A DNA stretch of 64,000 nt from Zoogloeaceae bacterium (GCA_024235635.1 JACKMA010000002.1:1156362-1220361), one strand, 5' to 3'. Shown: positions 48,722 to 57,849, counted from the first letter of the stretch. Translations and numbers: made by a program. Notes: a model not told the origin generated them from the letters alone.

Positions 48722-49465
48722 GTGCAAATGAAAGCACCGGCAGTCACGCCGACGGGCCTGAAAGCCGCCTGCTCTCAGTGTAATCTGCGCGAGCTTTGCT
48801 TGCCATTCGGGCTGACGGGCGAAGAGATCGACAGACTCGACGCATTGGTGGCGACTCGTCGCAAGGTACGCCGTCAGCATCACCTGTACAGCGCCGGCGC
48901 CCCCTTCGAAGCGATCTACGCGATCCGCACCGGATCGTTCAAGACCGACGTGCTGCTCGAGGACGGTCGCGAGCAGGTGACCGGTTTTCAGATGACCGGT
49001 GAAATCCTCGGCCTCGACGGCATCAGTTCCGAAACCCACTCCTGCAACGCGACGGCGCTCGAAGACAGCGAAGTCTGCGTGATTCCGTTTGCCCAGCTAG
49101 AAGACCTGTCGCGCCAGGTGGAGTCGCTTCAGCACCAGTTCCACAAGGTCATGAGCCGCGAAATCGTCCGCGACCACGGCGTGATGATGCTGCTCGGTTC
49201 AATGCGCGCCGAGGAGCGTCTGGCTGCGTTTCTGCTCAACCTGTCGAAGCGATTCATGGCACGCGGCTACTCCCCGGCCGAGTTTCACCTGCGCATGACA
49301 CGCGACGAGATCGGGTCCTATCTCGGTCTGAAACTCGAGACGGTGTCACGTGCCTTCTCGAAGTTTCAGGACGAGGGCCTCGTCGCCGTTCACCAGAAGC
49401 ACATCCGCATCATCGACCTGGATGGCTTGCGGCAATTGCTGACCCACTGCGCAAAGCGCCCGTGA
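48722..49465 (+). CDS. fnr: FNR oxygen-sensing transcriptional regulator
   Basis: 247 residues from GTG 48722 (ATG 48728 also possible). The N-terminal cysteines CSQCNLRELC plus the central Cys in ETHSCNAT supply the four ligands of the oxygen-labile [4Fe-4S] cluster. The winged HTH has TRDEIGSYLGLKLETVSRAFSKFQ with the E-x-x-S-R reading motif for TTGAT half-sites. It should activate the cco, hemN and uspA promoters in this window under low oxygen. Confidence 0.95.
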   Translation: MQMKAPAVTPTGLKAACSQCNLRELCLPFGLTGEEIDRLDALVATRRKVRRQHHLYSAGAPFEAIYAIRTGSFKTDVLLEDGREQVTGFQMTGEILGLDGISSETHSCNATALEDSEVCVIPFAQLEDLSRQVESLQHQFHKVMSREIVRDHGVMMLLGSMRAEERLAAFLLNLSKRFMARGYSPAEFHLRMTRDEIGSYLGLKLETVSRAFSKFQDEGLVAVHQKHIRIIDLDGLRQLLTHCAKRP

Positions 49466-49517
49466 GCGCGCCCCGCAGGGCAGCCGGCGCGAGCAATGTC
49501 TTGCAGCCCGGCCGCAG

Positions 49518-51260
49518 TCAGCGCTCGAGCACGTAGCCCCCTGGTGCGTCCGCCAGTGCCGGAAACGCCGAGGTCGCGACGGGTGGCGCGGCGACCCAAT
49601 CTCCGCATCGCGGCTTGAGCCAGGCCATCCAGTCTCCCCACCAGCTCCCGGCCTCGTGCGTGCCCCGGTGATGCCAGGCTTCGTGCGAATCGCCGGCCTT
49701 GACCTCGGCCGCAAGGTATTCGCGCTTCGGTGGCTTGGTCGGCGGATTGACGATGCCGAGGATGTGTCCGGAGCTCGACAGCACATAGCGCCGCGGACAG
49801 CCCAGCAGATCCATGATGCGGAAGGTCTGGCGCCACGGCGCGATGTGATCGTCTTCGGCGCCGACCGCGTAGAGCGGCTGGCGGATGCAGCCGAGATCGA
49901 TGCGCTCGCCGGCGATCTCGAGGTCGTTGGCCTGCACCAGCCGGTTCTTCATGTACAGCTCCTCGAGATACCAGGCATGCATGCGCGCGGGCATGCGGGT
50001 GGTATCCATGTTCCAGTAAAGCACGTCGAAGGCCGGCGGCTTCTCGCCGTACAGCCAACCATGTACGACGTAATGCCAGATCAGGCTGTTGGAGCGCAGC
50101 AGGCGGAACGACGTGGCCATCTCCTTGCCGTCGAGATAGCCCTGACGGGCCATGGTCTGGCTGAGGTAGCGCACCGTCTGAGGATCGATGAACACCTCGA
50201 TGTCGCCCGGCTTGTGGAAATCGACCAGCGTCGTGAACAAGGTCCAGTCGGCAATTGGCATCGCCTTCTCGCCGAAGTGTCGGTTGGCCCAGGCCACGTA
50301 CATCGCGAGCGCCGTGCCGCCAATGCAGTAGCCCACGGCATGGACCTTCGGCGCACCGGAGAGCTCACGCGCAACCCGCACGATTTCGCCGATGCCTTCG
50401 ATCAGGTAGTCGTCGAAGCCGATGTCGGCCATCGTTGCATCGGGATTCTTCCAACTCGTGATGTAGACGTCGAGCCCCTGGTCGAGCAGGTAGCGGACCA
50501 TGCTCTTCTTCGGCTTCAAGTCGAGGATGTAGAACTTGTTGATCCACGGCGTGACGATCACCACAGGCTCATGCAGCACCTTTGCGCAGGTTGGCCGGTA
50601 GTGGACGACCTCGAGCAGACGATTGCGGAACACGACCTTGCCCGGTGTCGTCGCGAGATTGCCACCCACCGAGAAATCCGACGGGTCGGCGAGTCGGACC
50701 GAGCCGGCCTTGAGGTCGTCGAGGAAATTCTCGAACCCGAGCCTGAGCGACTCGCCATTGGTCTCGATCGCCTTGCGCAAGGCCACCGGATTCGTGAACA
50801 GAAAATTGCTGGGGGCCATCGCGTTGAGCCAGGTCCGCCACCAGAAGGCGGCACGGCGGCGCTCCCGCGCCGACATGCCGGGGGTCTCGTACAACATGTC
50901 CTGGACGCTGCGGGTCAGCATCAGGTAGGCATCCTTGATCAGGTCCCAGTGGAGTTGGCTGCGCCAGACCGGATCGGTGAAGCGCGCGTCGTCACGGTGC
51001 GGCACGATCGGTTCCGCGCTCGGAACACCCAGGCTCCGCAACGCGAAATGGCGCTGCAGCGCCATGCCCTGATCCATCAGCTTCATCGCCGCCGCGGTCA
51101 ACTCCATCGGGTGGGCCAGCCACGCCAGTTGCGCATGAATCAACGGCATCGCGACGCCGATCGGGTCCATCGCGCCCTCGATCGCCTTTCCTGCTTGCCC
51201 CATCGACTGCCAGCCGGACGAGAAAGCGCCGCCAGCTCCGTTTCCCCGATGCATCTGCAT
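49518..51260 (-). CDS. phaC: class I polyhydroxyalkanoate synthase
   Basis: 580 residues from ATG 51260. The lipase-like box GYCIGG holds the catalytic Cys312; the Asp (GAEDDHIAPW) and His (SSSGHILG) complete the triad. The N-terminal PhaC domain (SNFLFTNPVALRKAIETNG, about 150-170) is present. The length fits class I enzymes, which polymerise 3-hydroxybutyryl-CoA into storage granules. No phaA/phaB adjoins. The frame runs open to 51389, beyond the likely start. Confidence 0.95.
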   Translation of the reverse strand: MQMHRGNGAGGAFSSGWQSMGQAGKAIEGAMDPIGVAMPLIHAQLAWLAHPMELTAAAMKLMDQGMALQRHFALRSLGVPSAEPIVPHRDDARFTDPVWRSQLHWDLIKDAYLMLTRSVQDMLYETPGMSARERRRAAFWWRTWLNAMAPSNFLFTNPVALRKAIETNGESLRLGFENFLDDLKAGSVRLADPSDFSVGGNLATTPGKVVFRNRLLEVVHYRPTCAKVLHEPVVIVTPWINKFYILDLKPKKSMVRYLLDQGLDVYITSWKNPDATMADIGFDDYLIEGIGEIVRVARELSGAPKVHAVGYCIGGTALAMYVAWANRHFGEKAMPIADWTLFTTLVDFHKPGDIEVFIDPQTVRYLSQTMARQGYLDGKEMATSFRLLRSNSLIWHYVVHGWLYGEKPPAFDVLYWNMDTTRMPARMHAWYLEELYMKNRLVQANDLEIAGERIDLGCIRQPLYAVGAEDDHIAPWRQTFRIMDLLGCPRRYVLSSSGHILGIVNPPTKPPKREYLAAEVKAGDSHEAWHHRGTHEAGSWWGDWMAWLKPRCGDWVAAPPVATSAFPALADAPGGYVLER

Positions 51261-51375
51261 TGCCTCGCTCGCTCTCCGGCCCGCCGGTCGTGCCCAACAC
51301 GACCCGGCCGATATCCCTTGCCTACTCGAATTGTCGCGGAAAACAGCCCCGCCGACGTCGACATCGGGCGGTTGT

Positions 51376-51419
51376 TTGACCGCCATCAAACCATGACGAC
51401 GGACCTGCGCGCATATAAT
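51376..51419 (+). promoter_or_regulatory. FNR-dependent promoter of uspA
   Basis: FNR box TTGAC-CGCC-ATCAA (51376-51389) and a perfect TATAAT (51414-51419). Box centre to -10 is about two bases longer than ideal for class II activation, but workable. It is 33 bases from the uspA ATG. Confidence 0.8.
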
Positions 51420-51451
51420 GACAACACAGGATCCGCTGCCAGGAGGACGTC

Positions 51452-51895
51452 ATGTTCAAGAACATTCTGGTGCCGACGGACGGCTCCGATCTCTCCAATG
51501 GCACCGTCCGCCGGGCAATTTCGTTCGCACGCGAGGCCGGTGCACAGATCGTCTTCTTCTATGCGCAACCGGATTTCCCGATGCCGATCTATGGCGAGGG
51601 CGCGCTGATCGACCCGACCACGCCCGAGCAGTTCGCCCAGGCCTCGGCGGCCGAAGCCAAGGCGATCCTCGATCAGGCGCGCTCGTCGGCGGAGGCTGCA
51701 GGGGTGCAGGTCATCACCGACACCACCGTCAACGAGATTCCATACGAAGCGATCATCGACGCTGCCGAACGCCACGGCTGCGACCTGATCTTCATGGCGT
51801 CCCATGGCCGTCGCGGCCTGGCGAGTCTGCTGCTCGGCAGCGAGACCCAGAAGGTGCTGACCCACAGCAAGATTCCGGTGCTCGTCTATCGCTGA
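51452..51895 (+). CDS. universal stress protein
   Basis: 147 residues of the UspA fold: FKNILVPTDGSDLSNGTVRRAI at the start and the ATP-binding G-2x-G-9x-G(S/T) pattern near HGRRGLASLLLGSETQKVL. Family members are soluble stress or survival proteins. With an FNR box upstream, it is probably induced at low oxygen. GGAGG precedes the ATG. The 130 bases after its stop show nothing. Confidence 0.93.
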   Translation: MFKNILVPTDGSDLSNGTVRRAISFAREAGAQIVFFYAQPDFPMPIYGEGALIDPTTPEQFAQASAAEAKAILDQARSSAEAAGVQVITDTTVNEIPYEAIIDAAERHGCDLIFMASHGRRGLASLLLGSETQKVLTHSKIPVLVYR

Positions 51896-52025
51896 CCGGC
51901 CCGGCCAGCGCTACGCCTGGACGAACGCAGGCGGATTCCAGCGCCCACAGCTCGGGCATATCGCTGCCGCAAGCATTCCGACCATCCGCCAACAGCGTAG
52001 CCCTCGAGGCGATGCGGCGCCACGA

Positions 52026-52277
52026 TCACGAATCCTGGAAGCGCTCCGGATGGTTGATTTCCTCGGATCCGCGCTGGAAGAACAGTGTGGTCAGGCTCGA
52101 AGCTCCGCAAATCAGCCAAAAGCCGAAGAAGCCTATCGAGTAGGTAGCAATCGCTGAGACGCGTACCGGCTCGCCGAAGAAGTAGAGCTCCTGCGGATTG
52201 ATGACAGTAAAGAAGACGATCTCTGCGAGGCCTGCCACGAGGAAGGACGGCCACAATACTTCGATCAGTTTATTCAT
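52026..52277 (-). CDS. small membrane protein of the cco cluster, 83 aa
   Basis: 83 residues from ATG 52277 with GGGAG before it. Two hydrophobic helices (VLWPSFLVAGLAEIVFFTVI and ATYSIGFFGFWLICGASSLT) flank a short loop with ELYFFGEP, and the tail is polar. I recognise no named function. Its position directly after the DUF3149 and fixH genes suggests a part in cytochrome oxidase assembly or stability. Confidence 0.8.
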   Translation of the reverse strand: MNKLIEVLWPSFLVAGLAEIVFFTVINPQELYFFGEPVRVSAIATYSIGFFGFWLICGASSLTTLFFQRGSEEINHPERFQDS

Positions 52278-52350
52278 CTGTTGACTCCCGTTGGGCTGTA
52301 GAAGCGAACCGGGGCCGCCCGACGGTGGGCAGCCCCCGGCTTCCGGCACC

Positions 52351-52491
52351 CTAGTGCCGGTGCATTCGCTCGTCGTGCTCCATATGTTTCTTGACGAAGC
52401 GGCCGAGATAGACCGCCATGACCACCACGAAGCCTATCGTGAACAAGCTCAGCAGGCCGATATCGGTGCCGATGAGTTCCTCGAATGCCAT
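52351..52491 (-). CDS. DUF3149-type single-helix protein, 46 aa
   Basis: 46 residues from ATG 52491 with GGAGG upstream. One membrane helix (LLSLFTIGFVVVMAVYLGRF) follows MAFEELIGTDIG, and the end is charged and His-rich (HMEHDERMHRH). Size and sequence fit the DUF3149 family of betaproteobacteria, typically near cbb3 genes. Function unknown. Confidence 0.82.
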   Translation of the reverse strand: MAFEELIGTDIGLLSLFTIGFVVVMAVYLGRFVKKHMEHDERMHRH

Positions 52492-52508
52492 GACATCCTC
52501 CATACAGG

Positions 52509-53018
52509 TTACGACTCGGGAATTTCGCTTTCGATGCGAATCGTCGTCTCTGCAGGGAAATGCGCGGCTCCGTTCATTCTCCAGTTGCGAAGCTCGTCTT
52601 CCAGCCGGATCTGCCAGCGTCCGGCACTCGGGTAGTGGAATTCTCCGGTGTATATGTCGCCCTGCCGGCTCAGGGTGACCTGCTGGTCCTCGCCCGAGCG
52701 CGTCGGGTGCACGAGGGTCAGGACCAGACGATCCGGCAGCGGTGCCGAGACCCGCGAATCGAGCCGGGCGCGCACCGCGTCGGCGCCCACTTCAATCTGT
52801 GCCACCAGACCCAACTGGCGCGCCATTTCGTCACGGGCGATGGTCTGGTTGATCGTGAGACCCTGCTTGTAGTAATCGTCGGCGACCAACCCGTCGCTGG
52901 TACGGGTCGCGATCACGATCGTGGCGATGCCGCCGACGATCGCCGCCGCGGGCAGCGAAATGAGCATCCAGACCAGCTTTTCGCGGTACCACGGACGGCG
53001 ATCCTTCGGTTCTTCCAT
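52509..53018 (-). CDS. fixH: FixH/CcoH-family cbb3 assembly protein
   Basis: 169 residues with an N-terminal membrane helix (LVWMLISLPAAAIVGGIATIVI), the conserved VADDYYKQGLTINQTIARD, and an Ig-like periplasmic domain ending in GEFHYPSAGRWQIRLED. FixH works with the copper ATPase CcoI in maturing cbb3 oxidase. It follows ccoG by ten bases. Confidence 0.92.
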   Translation of the reverse strand: MEEPKDRRPWYREKLVWMLISLPAAAIVGGIATIVIATRTSDGLVADDYYKQGLTINQTIARDEMARQLGLVAQIEVGADAVRARLDSRVSAPLPDRLVLTLVHPTRSGEDQQVTLSRQGDIYTGEFHYPSAGRWQIRLEDELRNWRMNGAAHFPAETTIRIESEIPES

Positions 53019-53028
53019 TTCATCGGCC

Positions 53029-54459
53029 TCAGCGCGGCATGATGAAGGTGGTGTGCTCCTTCACCCGGACCTTGGCATTGTCGAGCGCCTGCACCACGAC
53101 GTGGATCCCGTGTGATCCGGGCTCGAGCACACCATAGGGAATCTGCGCCTGGATCGTCACCGCCTGGGTCGTGGCCGGACCGATCTCGATCGTTTCCGGA
53201 CCGACCATGCGCAGACCTTCGGCACCTTCCAGTGTCAGCGCGAAGCTTCTCGGCGCCTCCGTCATGTTCATGACCTGGAGCCGATAGGCGTTTTCGATAT
53301 AGCCATCGGCGACTTCGCGCGCCAGGGAAGCCCGGTCGCGAATGATATCGACTCGAAGCGGCGAACGTGTCGCCAGCCCCCACACGAATGCGAGGGTCAC
53401 GACGCCCAGGATGGTGCCGTAGATCAAGGTCCGCGGCCGCATGACGTGGGCCAGGATCTCCTTCATGCCCCAATGCTTCTTGACGGCGTTCTCGGTGGAG
53501 TAGCGGATCAGGCCCTTCGGGTAGTTCATCTTCTCCATCACCTGATCGCAGGCATCGATGCAGGCGGCGCAGCCGATGCACTCGTACTGCATGCCATCGC
53601 GAATGTCGATGCCGGTCGGGCACACCTGGACACAGATTCCGCAATCGACGCAGTCTCCCTTGCCGAGGGCGCGCGGCTCGACCCCCTTCTTGCGCGCACC
53701 TCTGGGCTCGCCCCGCTCTTCGTCGTAGGTGATGACCAGCGTATCTGGGTCGAACATCACGCCCTGGAAACGTGCGTACGGGCACATGTACTTGCATACC
53801 TGCTCGCGCATGACGCCGGCCATCAGGTAGGTGAAGCTGGAGTAGAACAGAATCCAGAACAGTTCCCAGGGGCCGAAGCTGAGGGTAAGTGCCGACTGGA
53901 CCAGTTCCCGGATCGGCGTGAAGTAGCCGACGAAGGTGAATCCGGTCCACAACGACAGCGCGATCCAGGCCGCATACTTGAGCCCCTTGACGCGCGCCTT
54001 GCGTCCGCTCATGTCGGACTTGTCGAGCTTCATGCGCTTGTTGCGATCGCCCTCGATCTTCTGCTCGATCCACATGAAGATCTCGGTATAGACCGTCTGC
54101 GGGCAGGCGTAGCCGCACCACAGGCGGCCGGCGATCGCCGTAAAGAAGAACAGCGCATAGGCGGAAATGATCAGCAGAATCGCCAGGAAGAACACGTCCT
54201 GCGGCCAGAACACCCAGCCGAATATGTAGAACTTTCGCTCGACGACATGGAACAGGACTGCCTGACGCCCGTTCCAGGGTATCCAGCAAAGCCCGTAGAA
54301 CAGCAACTGGGTAAACCACACCAGCCCCCAGCGCCACTTGGCGAACAGTCCGGAGACTGCGCGTACGTAGACCTTCTGACGGACGGCGTAGAGACTTTCT
54401 TCCTGGGTTGGGGCTGCCGCTGGGCCCTGAGCCTCACGGCTGGTGGCTTGATCGGACAT
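53029..54459 (-). CDS. ccoG: cytochrome c oxidase accessory protein CcoG (FixG/RdxA)
   Basis: 476 residues. About five membrane helices and two ferredoxin-like clusters in CVDCGICVQVCPTGIDI and CIGCAACIDACDQV, then a C-terminal Ig-like FixG domain. An additional NapH-like CPYARFQGVMFD stretch is present. CcoG is described as a cupric reductase used in cbb3 assembly. A palindromic hairpin separates it from ccoP. Confidence 0.95.
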   Translation of the reverse strand: MSDQATSREAQGPAAAPTQEESLYAVRQKVYVRAVSGLFAKWRWGLVWFTQLLFYGLCWIPWNGRQAVLFHVVERKFYIFGWVFWPQDVFFLAILLIISAYALFFFTAIAGRLWCGYACPQTVYTEIFMWIEQKIEGDRNKRMKLDKSDMSGRKARVKGLKYAAWIALSLWTGFTFVGYFTPIRELVQSALTLSFGPWELFWILFYSSFTYLMAGVMREQVCKYMCPYARFQGVMFDPDTLVITYDEERGEPRGARKKGVEPRALGKGDCVDCGICVQVCPTGIDIRDGMQYECIGCAACIDACDQVMEKMNYPKGLIRYSTENAVKKHWGMKEILAHVMRPRTLIYGTILGVVTLAFVWGLATRSPLRVDIIRDRASLAREVADGYIENAYRLQVMNMTEAPRSFALTLEGAEGLRMVGPETIEIGPATTQAVTIQAQIPYGVLEPGSHGIHVVVQALDNAKVRVKEHTTFIMPR

Positions 54460-54501
54460 AATCGTTATATTCGCATATTCTGAATAATTGACTACAAATA
54501 T

Positions 54502-54521
54502 CCCCGGGGCGCGCCCCGGGG
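54502..54521. terminator. 20-bp GC palindrome between ccoP and ccoG
   Basis: CCCCGGGGCGCGCCCCGGGG reads the same on both strands. On the minus strand it follows the ccoP stop by about 30 bases and is trailed by ATATTTGTAG, so it can act as a terminator or attenuator limiting ccoG-fixH relative to ccoNOQP. Confidence 0.6.
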
Positions 54522-54552
54522 AACTGTGCTGCGAGCACCGCCCGCGCGCGTC

Positions 54553-55470
54553 TTACTTGTTCGACAAGCTATAGACGTAGGCGGCCAGCAGGTGCACCTT
54601 GGCATCACCGAGGAAGTCCTTCCATGCCGGCATCTTTCCTTGGCGCCCGTTGCTCACGGTTTCGATGACGGTGGCTTCCGACGAACCATAAAGCCAGGTC
54701 TTGTCGGTCAAGTTTGGCGCCCCGATCGCCTGGTTGCCGGTGCCATCCATGCCGTGACAGCCGACGCAGCCGTTCTGCACGAACAGTTCGCTGCCCTTCT
54801 GTGCCCGAGCCGAATCATGCGTGAGGCCGGAGAGCGATCGCACGTAGTTGGCCAGATCCTTGGCACCCTCAGCGCCGACGGCCGGGCCGAACGGCGGCAT
54901 CATGCCCTGACGACCGTCGAGAATGCTGGCCTTGATCGTGTCGGGAGCACCGCCGTAGAGCCAATCGTTGTCGGTCAGGTTGGGGAATCCCTTCGCACCC
55001 TTCGCGTCCGAACCATGGCACTGCGCACAGTAGGTCAGGAACATGCGCTGTCCCATCGCCTTGGCTTCGGGATCGGCGGCGACGGCCATCAGATCCTGCG
55101 ACTGGTACTTCGCGAAGATCGGCCCGTATTTCTCTTCTGCCGCCTTCATCTCGCGAGCGTACTGGCTGTGCTCGCCGTGGGCCGAACTCCAGCCGAAGAG
55201 CCCCTTGGTGTTGCCGAAGCCCGGGAACACGATCATGTACGCCACGGCGAAGAAGATCGTGATCCAGAACAGGTACATCCACCAGCGCGGCAGCGGGTTG
55301 TTGTACTCGCACAGGGTTTCGTCCCAAACGTGCCCATGTAGTTCCGCCTCGCCGGCCTCATTCTTTTCGCCCTTCATGTTCGATGCCAGCACGAACACGC
55401 AAAAGAGCAGACTCAGGGCGACCAGGACCATCACCCACATGTTCCAGAAACCGCTAACAAAGTCAGCCAT
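54553..55470 (-). CDS. ccoP: cbb3-type cytochrome c oxidase subunit III (dihaem)
   Basis: 305 residues from ATG 55470, overlapping ccoQ by eight bases. Two N-terminal membrane helices and ETLCEYNNPLPRWWMYLF, then two haem c sites CAQCH and CVGCH with methionine ligands in GMMPPFG and GKMPAW. It passes electrons to CcoO. Confidence 0.97.
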   Translation of the reverse strand: MADFVSGFWNMWVMVLVALSLLFCVFVLASNMKGEKNEAGEAELHGHVWDETLCEYNNPLPRWWMYLFWITIFFAVAYMIVFPGFGNTKGLFGWSSAHGEHSQYAREMKAAEEKYGPIFAKYQSQDLMAVAADPEAKAMGQRMFLTYCAQCHGSDAKGAKGFPNLTDNDWLYGGAPDTIKASILDGRQGMMPPFGPAVGAEGAKDLANYVRSLSGLTHDSARAQKGSELFVQNGCVGCHGMDGTGNQAIGAPNLTDKTWLYGSSEATVIETVSNGRQGKMPAWKDFLGDAKVHLLAAYVYSLSNK

Positions 55471-55651
55471 TATTCGTTCCTTCCTTGCGATGCCCGACGT
55501 CGCGGTCGGGCATGTCTTCATCTGCGAAAGGCAGTTGCGCCGCCTCGTCGAATCCCTTCTTTGCCCGGCTGCTGTACGCCCAGGCCACGATGCCGAGGAA
55601 ACACAGCAATCCGAGCACGGTCAGGATCGAGCGGAAGTCGTTGATATCCAC
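55463..55651 (-). CDS. ccoQ: cbb3-type oxidase small subunit
   Basis: 62 residues with one membrane helix (LTVLGLLCFLGIVAWAYSS) and the typical KKGFDEAAQLPFADED tail. It stabilises the oxidase. It lies 16 bases after ccoO. Confidence 0.93.
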   Translation of the reverse strand: MDINDFRSILTVLGLLCFLGIVAWAYSSRAKKGFDEAAQLPFADEDMPDRDVGHRKEGTNNG

Positions 55652-55667
55652 GACGCAATCACCAGCT

Positions 55668-56279
55668 TCACTGGACGCGCTTGAGCGCGGTGCCGAGACC
55701 CTGCAGGTAGGCCACTACCGCGTCGAGTTCGGACTTGCCGTTGATCGCGTCGTTGGCCGCCGTGATCTGCTCGTCGCTGTAAGGGACACCGACCTTGCGC
55801 AGGGCCTGCATGCGGGCCCCGATGTCGGTATCGAGCGGCCGGTCGAGCCACGGGAACGCCGGCATGTTCGATTCCGGCACGACGTCGCGGGGGTTGAGCA
55901 GGTGCACGCGATGCCACTCGTCGGAATAACGCCCGCCGACCCGGTGGAGATCGGGACCGGTCCGCTTGGAACCCCACTGGAAGGGATGGTCATAGACGAA
56001 CTCGCCGGCCACCGAGTAGTGACCGTAGCGCTCGGTCTCGGCGCGGAAGGGACGGATCATCTGCGAATGGCAGTTGTAGCAGCCCTCACGGACATAGACG
56101 TCACGACCGGCGAGCTGCAGCGCGTCGTAGGGCTTGAGCCCCTCGACCGGTGTCGTCGTCGACTTCTGGAAGAACAGCGGAACGATCTCGACCAGACCAC
56201 CCACGCTGACCGTCAGCAGCGTCAGCACGATCATCCAGCCGACCCTCTTCTCGATAAACTCGTGTTTGCTTTGAGCCAT
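55668..56279 (-). CDS. ccoO: cbb3-type cytochrome c oxidase subunit II (monohaem)
   Basis: 203 residues with an N-terminal anchor, haem c site CYNCH in REGCYNCHSQMIRPF, and the axial methionine in PESNMPAFPW. It is the membrane-bound cytochrome c subunit beside CcoN. Confidence 0.97.
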   Translation of the reverse strand: MAQSKHEFIEKRVGWMIVLTLLTVSVGGLVEIVPLFFQKSTTTPVEGLKPYDALQLAGRDVYVREGCYNCHSQMIRPFRAETERYGHYSVAGEFVYDHPFQWGSKRTGPDLHRVGGRYSDEWHRVHLLNPRDVVPESNMPAFPWLDRPLDTDIGARMQALRKVGVPYSDEQITAANDAINGKSELDAVVAYLQGLGTALKRVQ

Positions 56280-56296
56280 TGTTCAAGGTCTCCCGA

Positions 56297-57721
56297 TCAG
56301 GCGTGTGCCGCGGCCGGAGCGACCACGGGCGCGTCATAGGCTTGGTGGCCCGAAATCGTCTTGAGCATGTTGTAGAACATGATCAGCATGCCACCGAGGA
56401 ACAGCACGCCGCCGAGCAGGCGGATCGACCAGAAGGGATAACTGGCTTTCACCGATTCGACGAACGAGTAGGTCAGGGTGCCGTCCGGGTTGGTCGCGCG
56501 CCACATCAGACCCTGCATCACGCCGGCGATCCACATCGAGGCGATGTAGAGCACGACGCCGATGGTGGCGACCCAGAAGTGGGTCGTGATGAGCTTGGTC
56601 GAATACATCTCAGTCTTGCCGTACATCCGCGGCAGCAGGTAGTAGATCGAGCCGATCGACACCATCGCCACCCAGCCGAGCGCACCGGAATGCACGTGAC
56701 CCACGGTCCAGTCGGTGTAGTGCGACAGCGCGTTGACCGTCTTCACCGACATCATCGGGCCTTCGAAGGTCGACATGCCATAGAACGACAGCGAGGTGAT
56801 CAGGAACTTCAGAATCGGATCGGTGCGCAGCTTATGCCAGGCACCCGACAACGTCATGATGCCGTTGATCATGCCGCCCCAGCTCGGCGCCAGCAGGATC
56901 AGCGAGAAGACCATGCCGACCGACTGGGTCCAGTCGGGCAGCGCGGTATAGTGCAGATGGTGCGGGCCGGCCCACATGTAGGTGAAGATCAGGGCCCAGA
57001 AGTGCACCACCGACAGACGATACGAGTAGACCGGCCGCTCGGCCTGCTTCGGCACGAAGTAGTACATCATGCCGAGGAAGCCGGCCGTCAGGAAGAAGCC
57101 AACCGCGTTGTGACCGTACCACCACTGGATCATCGCGTCCTGCACGCCGGCGTATGCCGAATAGGACTTGGTCAGCGACACCGGGATGGCCATGCTGTTG
57201 ACGATGTGCAGCAGCGCAACGGTCAGAATGAAGGCGCCGAAGAACCAGTTGGCGACGTAGATGTGCGACGTTCGGCGCTTGGCCACGGTGCCGAAGAAGA
57301 CGATCGCGTAAGACACCCAGACCACCGCGATAAGCAGGTCGATCGGCCACTCCAGTTCCGCGTATTCCTTACCCTGGGTGAAACCCAGTGGTAGCGAGAT
57401 CGCCGCGAGCACGATGACCAACTGCCAACCCCAGAAGGTGAACTGTGCGAGCCCCGGCGCAAACAGTGTCGTGTGACCAGTCCGCTGGACGACGTAGTAG
57501 GAAGTCGCGAACAACGCACAGCCGCCGAAGGCGAAGATCACAGCGTTGGTGTGTAGCGGGCGCAGCCGTCCGAAATGAAACCATTCGGCGAAGTTCAGTT
57601 CGGGCCATACGAGCTGTGCCGCGGCGATCACGCCGACCAGCATGCCCACAATGCCCCACACCACCGTCATGATGGCGAACTGGCGCACGACTTTATAGTT
57701 GTAAGTCGCTTGCGATTGCAT
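56297..57721 (-). CDS. ccoN: cbb3-type cytochrome c oxidase subunit I
   Basis: 474 residues, about twelve membrane helices, haem-copper oxidase core with WWYGHNAVGFFLTAGFLGMM, MWAGPHHLHYTALPDW and HVHSGALGWVAM carrying the haem and CuB histidines. It is the high-affinity oxygen-reducing subunit. An FNR box lies 115 bases upstream of the ATG. Confidence 0.98.
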   Translation of the reverse strand: MQSQATYNYKVVRQFAIMTVVWGIVGMLVGVIAAAQLVWPELNFAEWFHFGRLRPLHTNAVIFAFGGCALFATSYYVVQRTGHTTLFAPGLAQFTFWGWQLVIVLAAISLPLGFTQGKEYAELEWPIDLLIAVVWVSYAIVFFGTVAKRRTSHIYVANWFFGAFILTVALLHIVNSMAIPVSLTKSYSAYAGVQDAMIQWWYGHNAVGFFLTAGFLGMMYYFVPKQAERPVYSYRLSVVHFWALIFTYMWAGPHHLHYTALPDWTQSVGMVFSLILLAPSWGGMINGIMTLSGAWHKLRTDPILKFLITSLSFYGMSTFEGPMMSVKTVNALSHYTDWTVGHVHSGALGWVAMVSIGSIYYLLPRMYGKTEMYSTKLITTHFWVATIGVVLYIASMWIAGVMQGLMWRATNPDGTLTYSFVESVKASYPFWSIRLLGGVLFLGGMLIMFYNMLKTISGHQAYDAPVVAPAAAHA

Positions 57722-57796
57722 GAGAGTTACCTCACTGGATTGGAAACCTGCCCTCCCGCGCGCCGGTCACCGGACGCACGGCCCCTGATACTGAAA

Positions 57797-57849
57797 GGTC
57801 CCGAGTAGACTAAGCTCGGGACCGTCAGCCTTAAATTGACCAAGATCAA
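57797..57849 (-). promoter_or_regulatory. ccoN promoter: FNR box plus inverted repeat
   Basis: FNR box TTGAT-CTTG-GTCAA (57836-57849, minus strand). At the class II distance lies a weak -10 TAGTCT (57807-57812). That -10 sits in the loop of a perfect inverted repeat, GGTCCCGAG (57797-57805) and CTCGGGACC (57815-57823), whose second arm lies between the box and the -10. Confidence 0.78.

Noticed and set aside
49656..51608. 650-residue plus-strand frame opposite phaC
   Set aside because: Antisense shadow; the catalytic triad of PhaC is intact on the minus strand.
54460..54501. Possible FNR half-site TTGAC before ccoG
   Set aside because: Only one half is recognisable, and ccoG probably follows ccoP.
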